This document shows positions 55,601 to 64,000 of a stretch of DNA of 64,000 nucleotides, in pieces. A program made the position numbers and the translations under genes. A model generated the notes under the pieces. It ran no database searches. It worked only from the letters and a program-made list of their open reading frames with translations, and was not told where the DNA came from. Origin of the DNA: Schizophyllum amplum (lineage: Eukaryota > Basidiomycota > Agaricomycetes > Agaricales > Schizophyllaceae). The stretch lies in contig VDMD01000053.1 of the NCBI GenBank assembly GCA_007026445.1, positions 1 through 64,000 on the forward strand, in the 5' to 3' direction. How positions within the stretch are numbered: position 1 is the first letter of the stretch; each line of letters starts with the position of its first letter.

Positions 55601-58600
55601 GCGGCGAGGAGGCCCTCCGGTCGTCTTGGTCGTGCGCCTATCTCTCCCCCGTCGGTCGGTCGCCTGTCCCTCCCCCCAAGGTCGTCGCCTATCTCCCCCC
55701 GTCGTCATCGTCGCCTATCTCCCAAGGTCGTCGTCGACGCCTGTGTCTCCCAAGGTCGTCGTGGTCGACACCTGGCGCCCAAGGTCGTCCTCCGCCTGGG
55801 CTCCCCCGTCGGTCGTGCGCCTGGGCTGCCCCCGACGTCGTCGACGCCTGGGCTCCCATCGCCGCCGTGCGCCTGTCCCCGTCGGTCGTCTGGCTCCCAA
55901 GGTTGTCGGTCGCCTATCTCTCCCGTCGTCGACGTCGGTCATCGCCTGGGCTCGCCGTCGTCATCGTCGACGCCTGTCTCCCGTCGTCGGTCATCGCCTG
56001 GGCTTTCAAGGTCGTCGTGCGCCTGTCTTCCAAGGTCGTCGTCTGACTCCCTATCGTCGACGACGTCTGTCTCCCCCGTCGGTCGCCTGTGTCTCCCCGT
56101 CGGTCGCCTGTGTCTCCCCGTCGGTCGCCTGGGCTCCCGTCGTCGTCTGCCTCCCCCCGACGTCGTCGACGCCTGGGCTCCCATCGCCGCCGTGCGCCTG
56201 TCCCCGTCGGTCGTCTGGCGCCCAAGGTCGGTCGCCTGGGCTCCCGTCGGTCGACGACGTCTGGGCTCCCCCGTCGGTCGTGCGCCTATCTCCCCCCGTC
56301 GGTCGTCTGGGCTCCCCCCGTCGTCGTGGTCGCCTGGGCTCCCCCGACGTCCTCCGCCTGGGCTCCCCCGTCGTCGGTCGTCTGGGCACCCGAGGTCGCC
56401 TGGGCTCCCAAGGTTGTCGACGTGCGCCTATCTCCCCGTCATCGACGCCTATCTCCCCCCGTCGGTCGGTCGCCTGGGCTCCCCCCGTCGGTCGTCTGGC
56501 TCCCCCCATCGTCGGTCGCCTGTCCCTACCGTCGTCGTGGTCGCCTGAGCTCCCCCCGTCGTCGCCTGGGCTCCCAAGGTCCTCGTCGCCTGGGCTCCCC
56601 GTCGTCGACGTCGTCTGACTCCCATCGTCGTCGACGACGCCTATCGTCGGTCGTCGACTATCTCCCCCCGACGTCGGTCGTCGTGCGCCTGGGCTCCCAA
56701 GGTCGACGTGGTCGACGATGCCTGGGCTCCCAAAATCGTCGGTCGCCTGGCTCTCCCCATCGTCGGTCGTCGGTCGCCTGGGCTCCCAAGGCCGTCGGTC
56801 GTCGTCATGGTCGCCTGGGCTCCCCCCGTCGTGCGCCTGACTCCCCCCGTCGGTCGTAGACGTCTATCTCGCATCGTCGTCGACGAGCCTATCTCCCCCG
56901 TCGGTCATCGACGCCTATCTCTCCCGTCGGTCGTCGTGGTCGCCTGACTTCCATCATCGGTCGCGGTCGCCTGGCTCCCATCGTCGTCGTCGTGGTCGCC
57001 TGTGTCTCCCTATCGTCGATGACGTCTATCTCCCCCCGTCGTCGGTCGTGCGCCTGGTTCCGGTCGGTCGTCGACGACGCCTATCTCCCATCGTCATCGT
57101 GCGCCTATCTCCCCGTCGTCGTCCACGCCTATCTCCCCCCGTCATCGTCGGTCGCCTATCTCCCCGTCGGTCGCCTATCTCCCCCATCGGTCGTCGTCGT
57201 CGTCTGACTCCCAAGATCGGTCGTGGTTGCCTGGGCTCCCAAGGTCGTCGTGCGCCTGGGCTCCCCCGTCGGTCGTGGTCGCCTGTCTCCCAAGGTCGTC
57301 GCCTGTCTCCCGTCGTCATCGTCGTCGTCTGGTTCCCAAGGTCGCCTATCTCTCCCCCGTCGGTCGGTCGCCTATCTCCCGTCGTCGTCGGTCGTCTGGG
57401 CTGCCCCGACGTCGTCGGTCGCCTGGGCTCCCATCGTCGTCATGCGCCTATCTCCCCAAGGCCGTCTGGCTCCCCCGACGTCGTGGTCGCCTATCTCCCC
57501 CCTCACGGTCGTCGTTCGGTCGCCTATCTCCCCCCGTCGTCGTCGCCTGACTCCCTATCGTCGTCGTGCGCCTATCTTCCAAGGTCGTCGACGACGCCTA
57601 TCTCCCCGTCGGTCGCCTGGCTCCCAAGGTCGTCGGTCGCCTGGGCTCCCCCGTCGTCGGTCGTGGTCGCCTGTCTCCCAAGGTCGTCGACGACGTCTAT
57701 CTCCCAAGGTCGTCGTCGACGCCTGGCTCCCCCAAGGTCGTCATCGTCTGGCTCCCTATCGACGTCGGTCGTCAACGCCTGTCTCCCTATCGTCAGCCTA
57801 TCTCCCATCGTCGTCGACGACGTCTATCTCCCAAAGTCGTCGTGGTCTGACTCCCCGTCGTCGACGTCGGTCGTCTGACTCCCCCGTCGTCGTGCGCCTG
57901 GCTCCCCGTCGACGTCGTGCGCCTGACTCCCCCCGTCGTCGTCGCCTATCTCTCCCCCCGACGTCGGTCGCCTGAGCTCCCAAGGTCGTCGACGTGGTCG
58001 CCTGTCTTCCAAGGTCGACGTCTATCTCCCGTCGTCGTCGTCGACGTCTGGGCTCCCAAAGTCGCCTATCTCTCCCCAAGGTCGTCGACGTCTGGGCTCC
58101 CCCGTCGGTCGTCGCCTATCTCCCCCCGTCGGTCGTCGGTTGACGCCTGGGCTCCCATCGTCGTCGGTCGCCTATCTCCCATCGTCGTCTGGCTCCCCCC
58201 GTCGTCGGTCGCCTGGCTCCCAAGGTCGTCGTCGACGACGCCTGGCTCCCGTCGTCGTCGACGCCTGGCTCCCTATCGTCGGTCGTCGACTTTGTCTCCC
58301 AAGGTCGCCTGACTCCCAAGGTCGTCGTCGACGACGCCTATCTCCCTATTGTCGTCGGTCGCCTGGGCTCCCCCCGTCGACGCCTGGGCTCCCATCATCG
58401 TCGACGCCTGGCTCCCCGTCGTCGCCTGGCTCCCAAGGTCGACGTCTGGCTCCCAAGGTCAACGTCTGGCTCCCAAGGTCGCCTATCTCCCAAGGTCGTC
58501 GGTCGCCTATCTCCCAAGGTCGGTCGACGCCTGTCTCCCCAGCCCGTCGTCGTCGTCGTCTGACTCCCAAGGTCGTCGGTCGGACGCCTGGGCTCCCCCG

Positions 58601-59500
58601 TCGGTCGTGCGCCTGACTCCCTATCGTCATCGACGCCTGGTTCCGGTCGTGCGCCTGACTCCCCCAAGGTCATCGTCGTGGTCGCCTGGGCTCCCAAGGT
58701 TGTCGACGAGCCTGGCTCCCTTCGTCGTCGTGCGCCTATCTCCCCGTCGTCGTGCGCCTGACTCCCCGACGTCGGTCGCCTGGCTCCCATCGTCGGTCGT
58801 CCTCCGCCTGGGCTCCCCCGTCGTCGACGTGCGCCTATCTCCCAAGGTCGTGCGCCTGGGCTCCCCTCGTCGTCCACGCCTGTCCCTCCCCTCGTCGGTC
58901 GCCTGACTCCCATCGACAACGCCTATCTCCCAAGGTCGTCGTCCACGGCTAACTCCCCCAGCCGACGACGCCTGTCTTCCAAGGTCGGTCGCCTGGGCTC
59001 CCGTCGTCGGTCGACGCCTGTGTCTCCCATCGTCTTGGTCGCCTGTCTCTCCCGTCGTCGCCTGTGTCTCCCCGTCGTCGTGGTCGCCTGGTTCCGGTCG
59101 GTCGTGGTCGACGACGTCTGGGCTCCCCCGTCGTCGACGGTCGCCTATCTTCCAAGGTCATCGACGACGCCTATCTCCCCCCGTCGGTTGCCTGGGCTTC
59201 CCAAGGTCGTCGACGCCTGACTCCCACCGTCGGTCGTTGACGTCTGACTCCCCGTCGGCCATCGTGCGCTTGGGCTCCCAAGGTCGTCGGTCGCCTGGGC
59301 TCCCCCGTCGGTCGTAGACGTCTGGGCTCCCAAGGTCGCCTGACTCCCCAAGGTCGCCTATCTCCCAAGGCCGTCGTCGGTCGTGCGCCTATCTCTCCCA
59401 TCTCCGGTCGCCTGTCTCCCCCCCCCGACGTCGGTCGTCGACGACGCCTATCTCCCCCCATCGTCGGTCGCCTATCTCCCGTCGGTCGCCTGGCTCCCAA
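55600..59500 (+). repeat. 3.9-kb modular satellite (CGTC-rich)
   Basis: Well over a hundred monomers of about 20-32 nt assembled from a few interchangeable words. A linker (ccccgtcggtcg, aaggtcgtcg or atcgtcg) is followed by a joint (tcgcc, acgcc, tgcgcc or gtggtcgcc) and then a core (tgggctccc, tatctccc, tgtctccc, tgactccc or tggctccc). The plus strand is poor in A, and the minus strand carries many GGG runs. Long open frames (for example 54602-56548) come from the absence of stop words. Confidence 0.9.
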
Positions 59501-59705
59501 GGTTGACGCAAGACAACACCCCAGGTTAACGCAACGACACCCCCCTCCGGGTTGACGCAGGACGACACCCGCCAGGGTGAATGCAGGACACCCTCCCTCC
59601 ACGTTAACGCAGGACACCCTCCGGGTTCACGCAAGACACCCCCCTCCGGGTTTACGCAGGACGACACCCTCCAGGTTCACGCACGACGACCACCCCCCCA
59701 GGTTA
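59500..59705 (+). repeat. ~26-nt minisatellite
   Basis: About eight imperfect units with ccctccgggttgacgcagga and cgacac. Confidence 0.75.
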
Positions 59706-59709
59706 ACAC

Positions 59710-60010
59710 ACGGCGGGAAGCTGGGGGGAGGATGGCGGGAGGATGGAGGGAGGAGGGAGGACTGACGAGGATGAGGATGAGGGACTGAGGTGGATGGCGA
59801 TGAAGGACTGAAGTGGATGGGAAGGTGAGGGATGGGTGGGCGGATGGAGGGAGGTGGATGAGGATGAGTGGAGGGAGGAGGGAGGAGGGAGGAGGGAGGA
59901 GGGAAGGGGGAGGAGGATGAGGGTGGGAAGCTGGAGGGATGAGTGGACGAGGGCAGGGGGAGGTGAGAGAGGGGAAGGTGAGGGGGGAGGATGAAGGAAA
60001 GGGAAAGGGG
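59710..60010 (+). repeat. Purine-rich tract
   Basis: Almost pure G/A on the plus strand (ggagggaggagggagg, gatgagggatg), imperfect microsatellite-like. Confidence 0.7.
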
Positions 60011-60055
60011 GGAAGGAAGGGCGCCTGTTGCCCGCCTTGAACGTTTGAACGCTTG

Positions 60056-60215
60056 TTGCGGTGGCGTGAAGGAAGCGCACAGGTGACGACAGGAAGCGCA
60101 CCGGTGTGACGACAGGAAGCGCACAGGTGACGAGGGGGAAGCGCACAGGTGACGACAGGCAGCGCACCGGTGTGACGACTGGAAGCGCACAGGTGACGAC
60201 AGGAAAGAGCATCTG
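60056..60215 (+). repeat. 21-nt minisatellite
   Basis: About seven units of aggaagcgcacaggtgacga, some with ccggtgtg in place of acaggtg. Confidence 0.8.
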
Positions 60216-60239
60216 CATTGGCCCGAGCGTTCAATATTC

Positions 60240-60480
60240 ACATTGGGAGCAGGGCTCGCTGAGGGAGGACAGCAGGGCTCGCTGAGGGAGGACAGCGGGG
60301 GTATGCGTGTGTTGAGGCGCGCGGTTGAGAGCGCATGTATGCGTTGCAGGGGGGCGGGGCGTATGCGTTGCGGGGGGCGGGGCGTATGCGTTGCGGGGCG
60401 GCGGGGCGTATGCGATACGAGGCTCGATGTATGCGGTACGGGGCTCGATGTATGCGGTACGGAAGCCAGGAAAGAGGGTT
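60240..60480 (+). repeat. Three short tandem arrays
   Basis: Two units of about 25 nt with agcagggctcgctgagggag (60247-60298), three to four of gcgtatgcgttgcggggggc (60340-60410), and two to three of ctcgatgtatgcggtacggg (60420-60465). Confidence 0.7.
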
Positions 60481-60780
60481 TTATTCGGGTACGATACGCG
60501 TGTACGTGTGGACGGCGGCGAGGCGGATGTGGAAGGCGTCGATGGATGGGTTACATGACGGTCACAGACAAGGACGCGTCGCATCACGCCGCGCCCACCT
60601 CTTGCCTCTCGCCATCGCGCGCCCATTGTTGCCCTCATCGTCACCGTCTCTCGCTCGTTACGCATCCCTGTCCTTACTGTGTCCCTCCCCGCGCGTCCTG
60701 CTTCACCGTTCCTTTCTACCACCCCCTTTTATACCTCTCGCCCCCCATGGGTCATAACCCACGCCCCTCCACCCACCACC

Positions 60781-60865
60781 GCCCGAGTTGTCTAATGGTT
60801 ATGACGTCGCTTTCCGGTACAGCATCTGCAGGCGGAGGTTGCGGGTTCGAATCCCGTCTCGGGTT
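60781..60865 (+). tRNA. tRNA-Arg(CCG) with a 12-nt intron
   Basis: Acceptor stem 60781-60787 with 60858-60864 (GCCCGAG / CTCGGGT, one G-T pair), D arm GTC...GAC, anticodon stem TCGCT/GGCGG, T stem GCGGG/CCCGT around TTCGAAT, and a TTTT terminator at 60871. The loop between the anticodon stems is 19 nt, which is 7 nt plus a 12-nt intron placed after position 37. That gives anticodon CCG. The A and B boxes are good (TCTAATGG, GGTTCGAATCC). The anticodon assignment depends on the intron placement. Confidence 0.8.
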
Positions 60866-60873
60866 CTTAGTTT

Positions 60874-61314
60874 TCAAAGCCGTTGTTTTTTGGCCTTGCC
60901 GCCCGCTGCCTTCAACTTGGCGGTGCCCGCTGCCTTCAACTCGGCAGTGCCCTTCCGCGCCTTCCGTCCATTTTCCTGGATTACCTCTTGCGTTATGAGT
61001 ACACTCTTTGGCCCGGGACGTACGCCGTCTACGATCTGAGGCAATCCGCTACCATCGATACGTGTTCGAGATCCCCCGAATGCTCTCCGCTTCCCGAAGC
61101 GTGAGCACAAAACGTCCTCGCCTCCCGCGCTTGACGCGTGGGTCTCCGCCACGCGCTCGAGGCCCGCCAATCCGCGTGCGCCCACGCAGAACACGTGCTG
61201 ATGGCTGGTTGATTCTCCGCTGATGTATATATGGCATGCGGCGCTTATATAGTAATACCGCCTGCGCGGTTGCTGTCTTGACTTGCTGCTTGCCGCTGCC
61301 CCCCGCCCCGTCAC
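60874..61314 (-). other. Minus-strand open frame with basic C-terminus
   Basis: The last 45 codons (ITQEVIQENGRKARKGTAEL, then KAAGTAKLKAAGGKAKKQRL) look like a genuine basic tail with a repeated ELKAAGTAKLKAAG. The upstream part looks less protein-like and may include introns. The stop lies 9 nt from the end of the tRNA gene. No family recognised. Confidence 0.3.
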
Positions 61315-61541
61315 GCCGCCTCGAGGCGCGCCCGCCCGACCTCGCCCGATCGTCCAGTGCGATCGACAGGTTATTCAGAGCGATCGACAGGTCTGCCTCA
61401 CGGCCCACCTTCCCTCCTCCCTCGATCGTCGTTTTGGTCTAGTCGCCCGACATCCGTTCGACACCCTCGCACCGTCATACACGAACACGGAGCGCTCTGC
61501 CGTGCACCTCTCCCAATCGTTTCTCTGACTCCATCCCCACC

Positions 61542-62114
61542 ATGCAACCCCGCTCCGAGCCGCACCGCGTGCTCCTCCTCCTCGACGCCCAGGCCGCCCT
61601 CCTCGCCGCCCCGCCCACCGGCGTCCCCTCCGCACCCACCGTCCTCGCCAACCTCACCCGCATGCTCGCCGCCGCCCGCGCCGCCACCCCTCCCCCCCTC
61701 ATCATCCACGTCCGCAACTCCGGCGACGCCGGCGAGCCCGACGCCCCCGGCACCCCCGGCCACGCGCTCGTCCTCGCGCCCGCCCCCGGCGAGCACGTGC
61801 TCGACAAGGCGAAGAACAACGCGTTCGCGGGGACGCCGCTGGGCGCCTTGGTGCCTGCGCGCGCGGAGCTGGTTGTGGCGGGGTTGTTGAGCGATTATGC
61901 GGTGGCGGCGACGTGTCGGGCGGCGGTGGCGAGGGGGAATGAGGTGATTTTGGTGCATGGGGCGCATGCGGCGTATGATCGGCCGGAGGCGTTGTATGGG
62001 GGCGGCGTGCTGGAGGCGGGCCGGTTGGAGGCGCAGGTGGAGAGCGAGCTGGAGGAGATTGGGGTGTCGGTGTTTGAGATGGAGGATTTGGAGGCGATCT
62101 TTACGGATAGGTGA
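61542..62114 (+). CDS. Isochorismatase-fold cysteine hydrolase-like protein, catalytic Cys absent
   Basis: A single-exon, 190-residue frame starting ATGCAACCCC, the usual length for the family. The alpha/beta fold signatures are present: LLLLDAQ with the catalytic Asp at residue 15, a HVRN strand end, LDKAKNNAFAGTPL with the catalytic Lys at residue 89, and ELVVAGLLSDYAVAATCRAA. In the family the nucleophile sits in S/T-D-x-C-V. Here that position is Ala120 (codon GCG), and the nearest Cys is 125. The protein may be inactive, may use Cys125, or may act as a binding protein. Related fungal proteins are predicted amide or isochorismate hydrolases with unknown substrates. Codon use is extremely GC-rich in the third position in the first half. 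It is flanked on the right by minisatellites. Confidence 0.85.
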   Translation: MQPRSEPHRVLLLLDAQAALLAAPPTGVPSAPTVLANLTRMLAAARAATPPPLIIHVRNSGDAGEPDAPGTPGHALVLAPAPGEHVLDKAKNNAFAGTPLGALVPARAELVVAGLLSDYAVAATCRAAVARGNEVILVHGAHAAYDRPEALYGGGVLEAGRLEAQVESELEEIGVSVFEMEDLEAIFTDR

Positions 62115-62330
62115 TGCGCGGATGGCCCGCGCTGGAGAGATGCGAGGATGGCCGCGCTGGAGGGATGCGCGGATGGCCCGCGCTGGACAGATGTTGGCCC
62201 GCGCTGGAGGGATGATGGCCCGCGCTGGAGGGATGATCGCGCCGGATATGTGGTCGCGGATGGACGATTGGTGGTCGGATGGACGATTGGTGGTCGGATG
62301 GACGATTGGTGGTCGCGGATAGAACAACTG
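62115..62330 (+). repeat. Two ~20-nt minisatellites after the hydrolase gene
   Basis: About six units around gatggcccgcgctggaggga (62120-62240), beginning six bases past the stop codon, then three units of tcggatggacgattggtggt (62258-62318). Confidence 0.8.
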
Positions 62331-62389
62331 CTCCCGATAGATGATTACGGTGCGTGGTACTCATCGTGTGCGTTCGCGCCTGAATATTG

Positions 62390-62640
62390 ACGAGACCTCT
62401 CTTCAGACCTCTGCTCCCGTTCTTCAGACCTCTGTTTCCCTTCTACAGACCTCTGCTCCCGTTCTACAGACCATATTCTTTCGCTTCTGCTCCCGTTTCT
62501 GCACGGCCAGTGCTCCCGTTTCTGCACGGTCAGCGCTCCCGTTTCTGCATGGCCAGTGCTCCCGTTTCTGCATGGCCAGCGCTCCCGTTTCTGCACGGCC
62601 AGCGCTCCCGTTTCTGCACGGTCAGCGCCACCTCATGCGT
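62390..62640 (+). repeat. 22-24-nt minisatellites
   Basis: Four units with cagacctctgctcccgttct, then about seven of gctcccgtttctgcatggcc. The two share the gctcccgtt core. Confidence 0.8.
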
Positions 62641-62764
62641 CTTCCATATCCCTGTGACGACCCTTCCCCTGCCTCACGCAGACCCTTCCCCTACCTCACG
62701 CAGACCCTCTTCCCCTCATTCATCCCACGCATGACGCGCTCCAAAATCATCAATCATCGTATGT

Positions 62765-62985
62765 AGATACAGCATCCTCCTCATTCGCACATAGGTACAG
62801 CATCCTCCTCATTCGTACATAGGTTACAGCATCTTTCCTCATTCGTACATAGGTTACAGCATCTTCCTCATTCGCCGTATATATGTTTCACTCGTGCCCC
62901 GTCGTCCTTTCAAGTACACCCTGCGAGCTACTGGCTAGTACATCCTGCGAGCTACTGGCTAGTACAACCTGCGAGCTACTGGTTA
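62765..62985 (+). repeat. Two minisatellites
   Basis: Four units of 32-34 nt with acagcatcctcctcattcg and tacataggt (62765-62878), and three of 24 nt with ctgcgagctactggctagta (62920-62982). A TATATAT lies between them, at about 62878. Confidence 0.75.
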
Positions 62986-63119
62986 CTCGTAGGTCATCAT
63001 CATCGTCGTGTCTTCACGTACATCATGCAAGGTTTCATATCGTGTCTTCACGTACATCCTGCAACGTCCTTACATCGTGCAAGAAGTTTTGTATCATGCA
63101 AGTTCATGACTATTCGTGC

Positions 63120-63545
63120 ACCTCCTCTACCTCTCCTGCAAGTTTGCTACTACCCGTGCACGTCGTCTACTACCCCTGCAAGGTCGTCTACTACCCCTGC
63201 AAGGTCATCTACTACCCCTGCAAGGTCGTCTACTACCCGTGCACATCGTCTACTACTCGTGCAAGGTCGTCTACTACCCCTGCAAGGTCATCTACTACCC
63301 CTGCACGTCGTCTACTACCCGTGCACGTCGTCTACCTCTCCTGTAAGTCTACTAGTCGTGCACGTCGTCTACTATCCCTGCAAGGTCGTCTACTACCCGT
63401 GCGAGGTCGTCTACTACCCGTGCAAGGTCATCTACTACTCGTGCATGTCGTCTACTACTACTCGTGCACGTCGTCTACTACTCGTGCAAGGTCGTCTACT
63501 AAGTACTCGTGCACGTCATCTACTACCCCTGCAAGGTCATAACCA
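63120..63545 (+). repeat. 21-nt minisatellite encoding a heptapeptide
   Basis: About eighteen units of gtcgtctactacccctgcaa plus one base. Because 21 is divisible by 3, an open frame (62883-63542) carries a repeated SSTTPAR or, in the other frame, VYYPCK-type heptad. Confidence 0.8.
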
Positions 63546-64000
63546 CTCCCATGCCATCGTCGTCTATGACGAGGGAAGCATCGTTGAGGATGAGGGCTGC
63601 CGCCTGCGGCATCGATGTCGAGGCTGAGGGCGTCATCGTGGAGGATGGGGGCACCATCGTCGAAGAGAGGCTGCGCTATCGTCGAAGAGGAGGGCGCCAT
63701 CGTCGATGATGAGGACGATGGGGGCGCCATCGTTGCCAAGGATGAGAGCGGCATCGATGTCGAGGCTGAGGGCGTCATCGTGGAGGATGGGGGCGGTGTA
63801 ATCGTCGATGATGAGGGAGGCCTCGTTGAGGACGATGGGGGCGTCATCGTCCAGCATGAAGGCGCCATTGTCAAGTCGGATGATGAAGGTACCATTGTCG
63901 AGGATGGGGGCGCTATCGCCGAGCATGAGGGCAGCATGCCATCGTCCAGCATGAGGGTGGCCTCGTCGATGATGAGGGAGGCCTCGTCGAGCATGAGGGT
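63545..64000 (+). repeat. GA-rich imperfect repeat running off the window
   Basis: Units of about 21-30 nt with gtcgaggatgggggcgccat and gatgagggaggcctcgt. No gene recognised. Confidence 0.7.

Noticed and set aside
54602..56548. 648-codon open frame spanning relic C and the satellite
   Set aside because: It runs through pseudogene, intron-like and satellite DNA. It is open only because the repeat words lack stops, and there is no domain or codon signal.
59500..64000. Telomere or subtelomere end
   Set aside because: No TTAGGG-type repeat is present. Dense minisatellites alone do not show proximity to a chromosome end.

Overview
The window looks like nuclear DNA of a filamentous basidiomycete, probably an Agaricomycete. 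I infer this from many 46-60 nt GT-AG introns with CTAAC/CTGAC-like branch points, and from the gene types: F-box/LRR proteins, a MYND-finger family, an APSES regulator, a KDZ transposase remnant and a Ty3-type retroelement with a zinc-knuckle Gag. No rRNA, telomere repeat or bacterial operon is visible. Most of the window is duplicated or tandemly repeated accessory DNA, with a few solid genes embedded in it.

Layout. 0-5.3 kb: a Ty3-like element on the minus strand (two Gag ORFs in one frame separated by one stop, then an open retropepsin frame leaving the window), followed by the C-terminal end of a KDZ transposase. 5.6-10.9 kb: a composite block of F-box C-terminus, degenerate repeats, a conserved ORF relic and a MYND-gene relic split by an 848-bp TIR element with a 10-bp target duplication. 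11-17.6 kb: mostly unrecognised sequence with a frameshifted member of a new three-gene family (13.95-14.7 kb). 18.3-31.3 kb is the gene-like core: a 15-exon SPX-domain phosphate transporter, an APSES transcription factor with an 18-nt microexon, a 4.9-kb stretch with no gene I can name, and an intact three-exon MYND protein. 32.3-33.0 kb: an intact member of the new family, divergent from the MYND gene. 34-38 kb: minisatellites, degenerate DF-encoding repeats and an F-box C-terminus. 40.6-41.8 kb: an F-box gene N-terminus.

43.1-45.8 kb and 52.6-55.5 kb form a large near-identical inverted repeat whose arms each contain a MYND relic. The roughly 6.7-kb loop between them holds a 262-aa coiled-coil ORF, the third family member and several minisatellites. 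55.6-59.5 kb is a satellite built from a small set of interchangeable short words. 59.5-64 kb is a chain of unrelated minisatellites broken only by an intron-containing tRNA-Arg(CCG) and an isochorismatase-fold protein lacking the canonical catalytic cysteine.

Two themes stand out. Two gene families, the MYND proteins and a 238-277 aa family of unknown function, have been duplicated and fragmented locally. Tandem repeats with unit lengths of about 18-27 nt but unrelated sequences have arisen repeatedly, including inside coding exons, in 5' leaders, in promoters and just past stop codons. All comparisons between copies were made by eye.
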